A DNA stretch of 64,000 nt, from assembly GCF_006352475.1 (NCBI RefSeq), contig NZ_VCMZ01000001.1:930001-994000 (forward strand), read 5' to 3'. Position 1 is the first letter of the stretch. Each line of letters starts with the position of its first letter. This DNA comes from Acinetobacter pullicarnis (GTDB taxonomy: Bacteria; Pseudomonadota; Gammaproteobacteria; Pseudomonadales; Moraxellaceae). The notes below the pieces were generated by a model. It did not search any database and was not told the DNA's origin. It worked only from the letters and a program-made list of their open reading frames with translations. The position numbers were made by a program, and so were the translations under genes. Of this stretch, positions 9,042 through 16,953 are shown piece by piece.

Positions 9042-9752
9042 TTGTCTAATACAGATCAAGCAATTTATAGCTTAAACCGATCTGAAGTTTGGTCTGGTTT
9101 TAAGCGACTCCTGCCAATTTCATGTTTTGTTGCTGTCTTTGGGGTTGCCTTTGGATTGGCTGCAACACAAGTTGGTTTGAATAATAGTGCCATCATGTTG
9201 ATGAGTGCCTCTGTTTTTGCGGGAGCATCTCAATTTGCCACTTTAGAATTATGGGGGCAAACGGTTTCTCTGATCCCACTGATTGTCGCCGTATTCTTTA
9301 TTAATGCTCGACATTTGTTGATGGGTGCATCGCTTTATCCTTGGTTACGCCATCTTCCACCCTTTAAACGCTATGGCATATTGCTGGTCATCTCTGACGC
9401 AAATTGGGCGTTCTCGCTTCAGGCATTTAATCGTGGTGAGTCTGGCATGGGACTGTTGTTTGGTGGAGGGCTTGCGCTGTGGTTATTCTGGCTGTTGGGA
9501 ACATGGCTGGGACTGGCTTTTGGCAATCTGATCCACAATCCGAGCATGTTCGGACTGGATATGGTGATGGCGTGTTTTCTGTTGGCGATGGTGGTGGGTG
9601 GACAAAAAGATTTTCGAATCTTTGTCATCTGGAGCATTGCCGCAGTAAGTTCATTATTGGCTTATCGCTATCTCCCTGAAAATAGCCATGTTGTGGTTGG
9701 TGCCTTAATTGGTGGCATCGTTGGCGTATTCTGGCAGGAGAAGCGCACATGA
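9042..9752 (+). CDS. azlC: AzlC-family branched-chain amino acid exporter, large subunit
   Basis: The 236-aa polytopic membrane protein belongs to the AzlC family (YgaZ in E. coli), the large subunit of a two-component exporter of branched-chain amino acids such as valine. Typical segments are a hydrophobic start, SASVFAGASQFATLELWG, and INARHLLMGASLYPWL with the conserved Asn-Ala-Arg-His. The start is TTG with AAGGA about nine bases upstream; no upstream ATG fits. Its end overlaps azlD in ATGA, so the two subunits are co-translated. Confidence 0.88.
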   Translation: MSNTDQAIYSLNRSEVWSGFKRLLPISCFVAVFGVAFGLAATQVGLNNSAIMLMSASVFAGASQFATLELWGQTVSLIPLIVAVFFINARHLLMGASLYPWLRHLPPFKRYGILLVISDANWAFSLQAFNRGESGMGLLFGGGLALWLFWLLGTWLGLAFGNLIHNPSMFGLDMVMACFLLAMVVGGQKDFRIFVIWSIAAVSSLLAYRYLPENSHVVVGALIGGIVGVFWQEKRT

Positions 9753-10063
9753 ATCTAGAAATTAGTACCAGTTATCCATTTGTTATTATTTTGATTATGG
9801 CAATTGTGACTTTGGCGACACGTTGGGGTGGGGTGTTGATAATGTCCTATATCCCAATTGGCGACCGAGTGCAGCGTTTTATTAATGCGATGTCGGGTTC
9901 AGTTTTGGTTGCCTTGTTAGCCCCGATTGCACTGGAAGGAGATAATGGTGCACGGCTTGCTTTACTCACCACTGCAGTTTTAATGCTCGTGGTCAAAAAA
10001 CCGATGGTATCGATTAGTGCTGGTATTTTGGCGGCTGCTTTATTTAGACAAAGTTTTATCTAA
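9749..10063 (+). CDS. azlD: AzlD-family branched-chain amino acid exporter, small subunit
   Basis: The 104-aa protein has three to four predicted membrane helices and matches the AzlD/YgaH family, the obligate small partner of AzlC. The ATRWGGVLIMSYIPIGDRVQRFI segment and the length are typical. The ATG overlaps the azlC stop, and its own TAA overlaps the start of the next gene in TAATG. The three genes therefore form one tightly packed operon. Confidence 0.86.
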   Translation: MNLEISTSYPFVIILIMAIVTLATRWGGVLIMSYIPIGDRVQRFINAMSGSVLVALLAPIALEGDNGARLALLTTAVLMLVVKKPMVSISAGILAAALFRQSFI

Positions 10064-10779
10064 TGGATTGCAAGGCAATGCAGCAAGAAAAAGTTTCAGT
10101 GGTGTTGATTCCCGGTTTTATGTTAGATGGAAGCTTGTGGGATGATGTCGTTGCAGCCTTGCCAAGCACATGGCATATCGTTCGCGCCAGTTTAACGCAA
10201 GGGAACAATATCGCTGAGATTGCTCAATATATTGCACAACAGGTGCCAGAGAGTTTTATATTGATTGGCTTTTCATTGGGGGGGTATATTGCACGTTCCA
10301 TTGCCGAACAGTTTCCTGAACGTGTGACGGGCCTAGTTTTAATTGCATCTTCATTACGCTCAGATACTGCACAGCAAAGAGAACATAAACTGACTGCGAT
10401 TCGACTCAATACGAAAGAAAGCTTTCGCGGTTTAAGCTCCATCTCGATTATTAAAACGCTCCATCCACGTCATGCCAATAACATCACCCTGATAAAAACA
10501 ATCCAAGCGATGGGTAAAAACTTGGGGTATGCAAATTTTGTGAAACAGTCGCTGCTTGATCGCAGTCATTATGATATGCACAAAATTAACTGCCCGACGC
10601 TGATTATTGCCGGTGCGGAAGATCAGCTACGATCCGCAGAAGAAGCCAATGAACTTTATCAACAGTGCAAACATGCGCGTTTAGTCAGCATTAAAAATAC
10701 AGGTCATATGATTCCATTAGAACAACCTCAAGTATTGGCTGGGATTATTCTACGGTGGGTTGGGACGTGGGTTTTTTAG
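10063..10779 (+). CDS. Alpha/beta hydrolase
   Basis: The 238-aa alpha/beta-hydrolase-fold protein carries an oxyanion-type LIPGFMLDG loop near residue 16 and the nucleophile elbow GFSLG (S71). A late acidic residue in AGAEDQL and the catalytic His in NTGHMIPLEQP complete the triad. It looks like a small esterase or C-C hydrolase; no substrate can be named. Its start overlaps the azlD stop (TAATG), so it is probably co-transcribed with azlCD. The last ~170 coding bases plus downstream sequence recur as a decayed copy at 14326-14611, on the far side of the ars genes. Confidence 0.8.
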   Translation: MDCKAMQQEKVSVVLIPGFMLDGSLWDDVVAALPSTWHIVRASLTQGNNIAEIAQYIAQQVPESFILIGFSLGGYIARSIAEQFPERVTGLVLIASSLRSDTAQQREHKLTAIRLNTKESFRGLSSISIIKTLHPRHANNITLIKTIQAMGKNLGYANFVKQSLLDRSHYDMHKINCPTLIIAGAEDQLRSAEEANELYQQCKHARLVSIKNTGHMIPLEQPQVLAGIILRWVGTWVF

Positions 10780-10897
10780 TCATAATCATGGCTCAGCGTA
10801 CTACTTACTCTCCCAATCTGCCCTTGAAGAAGACTCCAGAAAACTCATATTTCTAGACTGGTTAAAAAGTGAAATGATGTTGACTGAGCAAAAAATT
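10612..10897 (+). repeat. Direct repeat, copy 1: hydrolase 3' end plus downstream DNA
   Basis: This roughly 286-bp segment (last third of the hydrolase gene and ~118 bp beyond) matches 14326-14611 base for base, with scattered substitutions (roughly 90% identity by eye) and no obvious indels. The stretch around CTCATATTTCTAGACTGG is unchanged. The two copies bracket the arsenic genes. Confidence 0.9.
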
Positions 10898-10925
10898 AAG
10901 AGATGAAAACTATTTGAAATTTCTG

Positions 10926-10962
10926 TATATATGGAATTGCATATATATGAAAACTCATATAT
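10926..10962. promoter_or_regulatory. ArsR-type operator upstream of the ars genes
   Basis: Two overlapping dyads are visible: TATATATG-N6-CATATATA (10926-10947) and ATATATGA-AAAC-TCATATAT (10943-10962). AT-rich ATATG...CATAT dyads are the classic binding form of ArsR/SmtB repressors, and this one lies 35 bp before arsC with arsR encoded downstream. Arsenite-responsive derepression is inferred. Confidence 0.65.
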
Positions 10963-10997
10963 AAAGGTCTAATAAAATATCAATTGAGTTTAATTCG

Positions 10998-11432
10998 ATG
11001 ATAACGTCATCAAAAATTAAGATTTATCACAATCCCGCTTGTGGAACCTCTAGAAATACGTTGGCTTTGATTCGTAATACAGGCATTGAACCCACGATTA
11101 TTGAATATCTCATTACACCACCTGGTTATGAAGAATTAGTGAAATTGATTCAGGATGCCAAATTAACGGTAAGAGAAGCCATTCGCCAGAATGTAGATCC
11201 TTATCGAGATTTAGCGCTTGATCGTCATGATTTGAGCGATGAACAGCTGCTTGGTTTTATGCTTGAATATCCAATTTTAATTAATCGTCCATTTGTTGTT
11301 ACTGAATTGGGAACTCGTTTAAGCCGCCCATCGGAACGCGTATTGGAGATTCTATCTTTACCGCAAAAGACGACATTTACCAAAGAAGACGGTGAAAAAG
11401 TGATTGATGAAAATGGGCAACCTGTGAATTAA
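10998..11432 (+). CDS. arsC: Arsenate reductase, glutaredoxin-coupled (ArsC, R773 type)
   Basis: The 144-aa protein belongs to the Spx/ArsC thioredoxin-fold family and reduces arsenate to arsenite with glutathione/glutaredoxin. The catalytic Cys lies in HNPACGTSRNTL (C15), and the conserved arginine region NRPFVVTELGTRLSRP follows, as in plasmid R773 ArsC. It is the first gene of the ars cluster and has an ArsR-like operator directly upstream. The island carries a second arsenate reductase of an unrelated family, so reduction is provided twice. Confidence 0.93.
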   Translation: MITSSKIKIYHNPACGTSRNTLALIRNTGIEPTIIEYLITPPGYEELVKLIQDAKLTVREAIRQNVDPYRDLALDRHDLSDEQLLGFMLEYPILINRPFVVTELGTRLSRPSERVLEILSLPQKTTFTKEDGEKVIDENGQPVN

Positions 11433-11483
11433 GTTTTTACTTTTTTATAGAATTATCCGCATATCCAAATAAGCGAATGAGAG

Positions 11484-11810
11484 ATGAGAATGGACCAAGT
11501 TATTTTTTTTAAATGCTTAGCAGATGAAACTCGACTCAATATCGTGACTTTAGTCGCTGAGCATAAAGAGTTATGTGTTTGTGATTTGACTGAAAAGTTA
11601 CAACTGAGTCAGCCAAAGATTTCTCGGCATTTAGCGTTATTGCGTTCTTCTGGCCTCTTACAAGACAGAAGACAAGGCCAATGGGTGTATTACAGCATTA
11701 ACCCACAACTCCCAACGTGGTGTCATGAGGTTCTGAATCTCTTGGTTTGTAGTCAAACTTTAACAAGTAAAGATTCCCAAACGATTCAAATCAATAGTTA
11801 TTGTGAGTAA
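11484..11810 (+). CDS. arsR: ArsR-family arsenite-responsive repressor
   Basis: The 108-aa winged-helix repressor has the recognition helix LSQPKISRHLALLR and the metalloid-binding motif ELCVCDL (C31, C33), the signature of As(III)-sensing ArsR proteins. It lies second in the cluster, seven bases before the next gene. It should bind the ATATATG/CATATAT dyads upstream of arsC and be released by arsenite. A second in-frame ATG two codons in is an alternative start. Confidence 0.92.
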   Translation: MRMDQVIFFKCLADETRLNIVTLVAEHKELCVCDLTEKLQLSQPKISRHLALLRSSGLLQDRRQGQWVYYSINPQLPTWCHEVLNLLVCSQTLTSKDSQTIQINSYCE

Positions 11811-11816
11811 AAAATC

Positions 11817-12290
11817 ATGAAATTTCTTTTTTTATGTACTGGAAATAGTTGCCGTAGCATTCTGTCAGAAGTGCTTTTTAACAGTCGTGCACTTGAGGGG
11901 TGGAAAGCATACAGTGCTGGTAGTAAGCCATCAGGACAGGTACATCCATTGACCATTGAAACGCTGGAAAACCTTGGGCTTTCAACAGCGGGTTTGTGGA
12001 GCAAAAGTATTGATGACTGTGAGCAATATCAACCTGATGTCGTGATTACAGTTTGCGATTCAGCGGCTCAGGAAGCTTGCCCACTTTATTTAGGGGGTGC
12101 AATTAAAGCACATTGGGGATTGGCTGATCCTTCACATTTAGATCGACCTAAAGATGAAAAGTTAGCGGCATTTAAAGTCACAGTGGAGCAGATCAATCGT
12201 CGTTTAGATGCTTTATTTGCATTAGATACAGCAAATATGTCTCGTTCTGAATTGATTGCAGCAATCAATCAGATCTCAAGTATTGAATGA
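11817..12290 (+). CDS. arsC2: Arsenate reductase, low-molecular-weight phosphatase type
   Basis: The 157-aa protein has the LMW protein tyrosine phosphatase fold. The P-loop C-x5-R is seen in [10 protein letters not shown] (C7, R13) and the acid in LADPSH. Proteins of this type next to ars genes reduce arsenate, usually using thioredoxin or mycothiol-like relay cysteines; a [10 protein letters not shown] pair (near residues 80-88) fits the relay. It is mechanistically unrelated to the first ArsC in the same operon. It starts six bases after arsR and ends seven bases before acr3. Confidence 0.88.
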   Translation: MKFLFLCTGNSCRSILSEVLFNSRALEGWKAYSAGSKPSGQVHPLTIETLENLGLSTAGLWSKSIDDCEQYQPDVVITVCDSAAQEACPLYLGGAIKAHWGLADPSHLDRPKDEKLAAFKVTVEQINRRLDALFALDTANMSRSELIAAINQISSIE

Positions 12291-12297
12291 GAACATC

Positions 12298-13338
12298 ATG
12301 ACTCAGCAAAGATTGTCATTTCTAGACCGTAACCTAACGCTATGGATTTTTATTGCGATGGCCTTGGGGATTGCAATAGGTGTTTTTTTGCCTCAAGCAT
12401 CTATTGCATTGGATAAAATGAGTGTTGATTCGGTCAATATTCCAATTGCGCTTGGCTTGATCTTGATGATGTATCCGCCTTTGGCAAAAGTAGACTATGC
12501 AGCGCTCCCCAAGGTCTTTAAAGACAAAAAAACCTTAACTTTATCCTTGGTTCAGAACTGGATTATCGCACCTGTTTTGATGTTTGTGCTCGCGATAGTA
12601 TTTTTGCATAACGATCCAGAATATATGACGGGTGTAATCCTAATTGGTTTGGCACGCTGTATTGCAATGGTCTTGGTTTGGAATGGTTTAGCTTGTGGCG
12701 ATAACCAATATGTTGCGGCCTTGGTTGCATTTAATAGTATTTTCCAGATTTTATTCTTCAGTACTTATGCTTGGTTATTCCTAACCTTCTTGCCACCCTA
12801 TTTCGGTATTGCAGGGCAAGTGATCAATGTAGATTTCTGGACCATTACTCATGCGGTATTGGTTTATTTAGGAATTCCATTTTTTCTTGGGTTTTTGACT
12901 CGTTTGATTTTGGTGAAAGCCAAAGGCTTAGACTGGTATCAACATGTTTTTTTACCAAAAATCAGTCCATTAAGTTTGTTGGCCTTACTTTTTACCATCG
13001 TCGCAATGTTTAGTCTCAAGGGTGGCGATGTGGTAAGTCTACCTTTAGATGTGATTCGTATTGCCATTCCATTAACAATCTACTTTATTGTGATGTTCTT
13101 CATCAGCTTCTTTATGAGCAAGTGGATGGGGAATGACTATCCAAAAACGGCAGCAATTTCTTTCACTGCTGCTGGAAATAACTTCGAGTTAGCATTGGCA
13201 GTCGCGATTGCAACTTTTGGTCTAGCATCACCTGTCGCATTTACAACCATTATTGGGCCATTGGTTGAGGTACCAATCTTGATTGCTTTGGTCAGTGTGT
13301 CCCTATGGCTCAGAAAAAAGTATTTTAAAACGGTGTAA
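12298..13338 (+). CDS. acr3: Arsenite efflux transporter, ACR3 family
   Basis: This ten-helix inner-membrane carrier (346 aa) of the ACR3/BART family extrudes arsenite using proton-motive force. Family marks include the conserved Cys in [16 protein letters not shown] (the essential transport Cys of ACR3) and [13 protein letters not shown] in the ninth helix region. An upstream in-frame TTG at 12256 extends the frame into arsC2. The ATG at 12298 ([13 protein letters not shown]) is the proper start, after the arsC2 stop. It is often annotated as arsB although unrelated to E. coli ArsB. Confidence 0.93.
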   Translation: MTQQRLSFLDRNLTLWIFIAMALGIAIGVFLPQASIALDKMSVDSVNIPIALGLILMMYPPLAKVDYAALPKVFKDKKTLTLSLVQNWIIAPVLMFVLAIVFLHNDPEYMTGVILIGLARCIAMVLVWNGLACGDNQYVAALVAFNSIFQILFFSTYAWLFLTFLPPYFGIAGQVINVDFWTITHAVLVYLGIPFFLGFLTRLILVKAKGLDWYQHVFLPKISPLSLLALLFTIVAMFSLKGGDVVSLPLDVIRIAIPLTIYFIVMFFISFFMSKWMGNDYPKTAAISFTAAGNNFELALAVAIATFGLASPVAFTTIIGPLVEVPILIALVSVSLWLRKKYFKTV

Positions 13339-13343
13339 ATGTC

Positions 13344-14048
13344 ATGAATCTTCCAAATATTGATATCAAACTTCTTGAGCCGTCTACCTTAGAAAAAGTT
13401 CAAGCAAAAGCGCTAGATCATGCCCCACGCATCTTATTGTTATATGGTTCGAATCGTGAGCGTTCATACAGTCGTTTGGCGGTAATGGAGGCGGGACGAA
13501 TTCTTGAGTATTTGGGTGCTGAGGTTAAAATTTTTCATCCTAAAGGTTTGCCATTACCCGACGATGCGGATATGGAACATCCAAAAGTCAAAGAATTACA
13601 GGGCTTGTTGAGCTGGTCAGAGGGTATGGTGTGGTGTTCACCTGAACGTCATGGGTCGATGAGTTCTATTTTTAAATCTCAAATTGATTGGATTCCTTTG
13701 GCGGGGGGTGCAATACGTGCAACCCAAGGGAAAACATTGGCACTCATGCAGGTCAATGGTGGCTCGCAGTCTTTCAATAGTGTAAATCAGATGCGTATTT
13801 TAGGGCGTTGGATGCGGATGATCACAATCCCGAATCAATCTTCAATTCCGAAAGCATTTTTAGAATTTGAAGAAGATGGACGAATGAAAGCATCGCCATA
13901 TTACGATCGAATTGTGGATGTGATGGAAGAACTCTATAAATTTACTTTGCTGACGCGTGGTCAAAGTTTGTATTTAACAGATCGATATTCTGAGCGTAAA
14001 GAATCTGCTGAAGAATTATCAAAACGGGTGAATCAGCGTAGTTTATAG
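13344..14048 (+). CDS. arsH: ArsH, NADPH-dependent FMN reductase
   Basis: The 234-aa flavodoxin-fold flavoprotein matches ArsH, which oxidises trivalent organoarsenicals and confers methyl-arsenical resistance. The FMN phosphate loop [13 protein letters not shown] lies near residues 33-45, and [19 protein letters not shown] is the diagnostic ArsH segment. It starts five bases after acr3 and closes the operon. A terminator-like hairpin embedded in an insertion-sequence end follows at 14124-14157. Confidence 0.93.
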   Translation: MNLPNIDIKLLEPSTLEKVQAKALDHAPRILLLYGSNRERSYSRLAVMEAGRILEYLGAEVKIFHPKGLPLPDDADMEHPKVKELQGLLSWSEGMVWCSPERHGSMSSIFKSQIDWIPLAGGAIRATQGKTLALMQVNGGSQSFNSVNQMRILGRWMRMITIPNQSSIPKAFLEFEEDGRMKASPYYDRIVDVMEELYKFTLLTRGQSLYLTDRYSERKESAEELSKRVNQRSL

Positions 14049-14114
14049 GGGAATGCTTCCTGCAAATAATTGAGATAAAAACGCTATTTCGATTAAAGAA
14101 ACAACCGCCATTAA

Positions 14115-14190
14115 TGAACTGAACCCCATAAGTTGGACACAACTTACGGGGTTTTTTATGAAATATGATCTAGCGTTTAAAGACAGATAG
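14115..14190 (+). mobile_element. IS3-family left-end remnant (also acts as ars terminator)
   Basis: TGAACTGAACCCCATAAGTTGG resembles IS3-family (IS150-like) terminal repeats. It is followed at 14158 by a short frame reading MKYDLAFK and then a stop, which resembles the first codons of IS150-type OrfA. Nothing else of an IS follows, so this is a scrap. Within it CCCC-TAAGTT / AACTTA-GGGG followed by six Ts (14124-14157) forms a strong hairpin that can terminate the ars transcript. Confidence 0.5.
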
Positions 14191-14325
14191 TGTGAGATTG
14201 AATATTTTAATTAAATCAAAGCCATTTAAGTTTTTATGGGAGTCAATCTCAACGTGTTTTTGCCACATAATTTAAGGTTATTCGATTTTCTACTTTCAAG
14301 CTCGATTGTTTAAGGGAGCATTACT

Positions 14326-14611
14326 GGTGCGGAAGATCAGCTACGATCCGCAGAAGAAGCCAACGAACTTTATCAGCAGTGCAAGCATGCGCGTTCAGTC
14401 AGCATTAAAAATACAGACCATATGATTCCATTAGAATAATCTCAAATATTGGCTGGGACTATTTTACGGTGGATTGGAGGATGGGTTCTTTAGTGATAAT
14501 AATGGCTCAGCGTATTATTTACTCTTCCAATCTATCCTTGAAGAAGACTCCAGAAAACTCATATTTCTAGACTGGTTAAAAAGTGAAATGATGTTGAGGG
14601 AGTAAAAAAAT
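14326..14611 (+). pseudogene. Decayed copy of the alpha/beta hydrolase 3' end
   Basis: This is the second copy of the 286-bp segment at 10612-10897. It starts inside the hydrolase coding sequence (GGTGCGGAAGATCAG) with no upstream half and carries CAA-to-TAA in the LEQP motif, so it cannot make protein. The flanks on both sides differ from copy 1. The stretch 14191-14325 and the bases 14612-14857 hold only AT-rich DNA with no feature I can support. Confidence 0.85.
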
Positions 14612-14857
14612 CGGGGGGATGATAAAGTGATCTAGGAAAATATGATCGCGTTATGATTTCAGTCAGCATCAATACACAAATTATTTAGTCACCAAACTTA
14701 AATTATAAAAAATAATCTAAATGATATTTTTTGCACTTAAATTATTGGATATAAAAAATGAATAAAGTGTATGTCTAAGATATAAAGTTATACCTATCAA
14801 GTTCTCGTAAAACCAAGCTAAAAGTTGCATATTACACTTTTCTAAGTCAAACGGAAT

Positions 14858-16198
14858 ATGGCAAGGGATATGCAAAAAAACCCGATACACATGGTAGTTA
14901 ATCAAGGTTTATCAAACTTTCAGTGGCGTGTCATTACTCTTTGTTTTTTAATCGCACTATGTGATGGATTTGATACTCAAGCGGTCGCCTTTACGGGTCC
15001 TGCGATGATTGAAGCATTTCAACTTAAAGCTGGTGCTTTGGCTCCAGTCCTTACTGCTGGCATCATTGGGATGACCGTTGGCGCAATGATGCTTGGCATC
15101 CTTGCAGATAAAATTGGTCGCCGTAATACCTTGATGGCATGTATTGCAATTTTCGCAGGATCAACCTTACTCACTGGATTTGCACAAAATCTAGATCAAA
15201 TTTTTATCTTGAGATTACTTGCTGGTATTGGGATGGGTGGGGCTACACCAGTCTTATTAGCACTCGCAGCAGAATATGCTCCTCAACGTGTTAAAGGTGT
15301 CGTTACCACAATTGTATTATTGGCTTTGCCTGCTGGTGCAATGTTGGGTGGATTATTAGCTGCGAAAATAATGCCAATTTGGGGTTGGGAAAGTATTTAT
15401 TTTATTGGTGGTCTTATTCCACTTATATTATTAATATTAGTAAGTTGTTTTTTACCTGAATCATTAGATTTCTTAAGCCAGAAAGCAGATACTAAGAATT
15501 TAAGTGAAATTCAACGTATCTTAAAAAAGATCACTGGACAAGATATTCAAATCAACAGTGATGACATTAAAGTTAATACGGATACGCAGGCCAATAAGTC
15601 AGTAACACTTGGGGTGTTATTCCAAAAGAATTTGTTTAAAACTACCGTTGGTGTATGGGGGACTTATTTCTTTAACTGGATCGCGTGGTTTATGTTGTTG
15701 TCATGGTTACCAACAATTTTAAAACAAGCAGGTTTAAATCCACTTGAAGCGCCTTATGCATCTGTAACCGTAAATGCAGCATTTATTTTATTTGCAATAC
15801 CATTGGCTTATTATCTTCCGAAAATTAATACCGTGAAGATTCTATACTTTATGTTTGCTTGCGGAATCGCTGTAGCCGTTGCACTCGGTTTAGTAATTGT
15901 TAGCCAACAATGGGCGATTGTCTTTGCTTTGATTGCACTTGCCGGTTTTGGTATTGGCGGTCAACAATTAGCATTAAACTATTTGGTTATTGCTTCATAT
16001 CCTGCCGAAGTTCGTGCAACTGCAACTGGTTGGGCAATTGGTATGGGACGTATGGGGGCAATTTTAGGATCTGCACTCGGTGGTTCAGTCTTATTATCTT
16101 TTGGTTTAAGCGGTTATTTCTTTGCTTTGGCTATTCCTTTAGCGATTGCTTGGTTATGTGTAGTGATAATTCCTAAAGGAAATACATCAGCAGTTTAA
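14858..16198 (+). CDS. MFS transporter, aromatic acid:H+ symporter (AAHS) type
   Basis: The 446-aa twelve-helix major facilitator has the AAHS marks: ALCDGFDTQAVAFTGPAM in helix 1 (the DGFDxQ motif) and GILADKIGRRNTL in loop 2-3. A central cytoplasmic loop of about 60 residues follows, and a matching second half. Characterised AAHS members import 4-hydroxybenzoate, benzoate, phenylpropionates or related acids. No catabolic gene is adjacent, so the substrate is open. Two starts (14858 and 14870) are possible; neither ribosome binding site is decisive. A terminator follows at 16313. Confidence 0.85.
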   Translation: MARDMQKNPIHMVVNQGLSNFQWRVITLCFLIALCDGFDTQAVAFTGPAMIEAFQLKAGALAPVLTAGIIGMTVGAMMLGILADKIGRRNTLMACIAIFAGSTLLTGFAQNLDQIFILRLLAGIGMGGATPVLLALAAEYAPQRVKGVVTTIVLLALPAGAMLGGLLAAKIMPIWGWESIYFIGGLIPLILLILVSCFLPESLDFLSQKADTKNLSEIQRILKKITGQDIQINSDDIKVNTDTQANKSVTLGVLFQKNLFKTTVGVWGTYFFNWIAWFMLLSWLPTILKQAGLNPLEAPYASVTVNAAFILFAIPLAYYLPKINTVKILYFMFACGIAVAVALGLVIVSQQWAIVFALIALAGFGIGGQQLALNYLVIASYPAEVRATATGWAIGMGRMGAILGSALGGSVLLSFGLSGYFFALAIPLAIAWLCVVIIPKGNTSAV

Positions 16199-16312
16199 TC
16201 AAAGATCTTGTTTAGCTGTTGTTTGTTATACAAAAAATCCTAACGCACTAAAGGAAAAACTAATTGAGAAAGAATGGTTTGAACAAAAAGAAATTATTTT
16301 GATTTAAATATT

Positions 16313-16341
16313 AAAAAATCCGACACTAAGTCGGATTTTTT
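16313..16341 (+). terminator. Rho-independent terminator of the MFS gene
   Basis: AAAAAATCCGAC-ACTAA-GTCGGATTTTTT is a perfect stem with a U-tract and A-tract on both sides, so it can act in both directions. Confidence 0.85.
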
Positions 16342-16356
16342 ATCAACTCCGTCACA

Positions 16357-16507
16357 CGACACATAAGTTGACATTGGTGCCTTTTATAAAACAAAGATTT
16401 AGGCAGCTAAGTGCCAATCAGTTTCATGAAAATACGACAGATAAGCTGACATTTTTTAGGAAAACGACACATAAGATGACATTTTGTTGAGCGACATATT
16501 TTGACGT
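16357..16507 (-). repeat. Cluster of CGACAnATAAGnTGACATT repeats (possible left transposon end)
   Basis: Three near-identical 19-bp units lie in the same orientation: CGACACATAAGTTGACATT (16357-16375), CGACAGATAAGCTGACATT (16435-16453) and CGACACATAAGATGACATT (16465-16483). A degenerate fourth is CGACATATTTTGACGT (16492-16507). Two related sites lie in the opposite orientation at 19549-19574. Opposed arrays of about 20-bp sites are how Tn7/Tn5053-like transposases mark element ends. No transposase gene of that type remains here. The rest of 16199-16586 is featureless apart from the terminator. Confidence 0.5.
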
Positions 16508-16586
16508 ACCTGTTCGGTAAGAGTATTGATCTTTTAGGTGAAATTTCGTACTAATATTTGTGGTCAATGTATAAGTGAGAAATTAT

Positions 16587-16937
16587 ATGAATGTTGATAA
16601 TTCAGAGCTGAAAAGTGAATTCTTAAAATTATTGTTAAATTTAATGATTTCAATATTTGCAGCCATCATCGTCATTATATTAGGAAGTAAAAAATTAATT
16701 ACTTCATTAACTAAGTTGCCAGACTCTTTTTCATTAATTGTTAGTTATAGCGCTACCTTTATATTTTCAATGTTCGGTTTAGTTCTGTTTGTCTATTTAT
16801 TAAATGAGCTTTTCTTAAAAAGGATGCTTGAAATTCTAGATGTTGGCAAGTTTTCAACTAGATTTTATATTCTGACTTCTTTAGGTCCTGTTGGTTTAAT
16901 TTCTTTGTCTGTTCTTTCTGTGATAGAAACTCTTTAA
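16587..16937 (+). CDS. Hypothetical small membrane protein
   Basis: The 116-aa protein has three predicted membrane helices (about residues 15-38, 50-75 and 90-112). No family is recognised. The ATG at 16587 was chosen over an in-frame GTG at 16575. Base composition is much more AT-rich than the flanking core genes, with many ATT, TTA and AAA codons, which suggests recent acquisition. It lies 16 bp before a second orphan gene with which it likely forms an operon, inside the repeat-bounded interval. Confidence 0.6.
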   Translation: MNVDNSELKSEFLKLLLNLMISIFAAIIVIILGSKKLITSLTKLPDSFSLIVSYSATFIFSMFGLVLFVYLLNELFLKRMLEILDVGKFSTRFYILTSLGPVGLISLSVLSVIETL

Positions 16938-16953
16938 TTTTAAAAGGTTAAAA

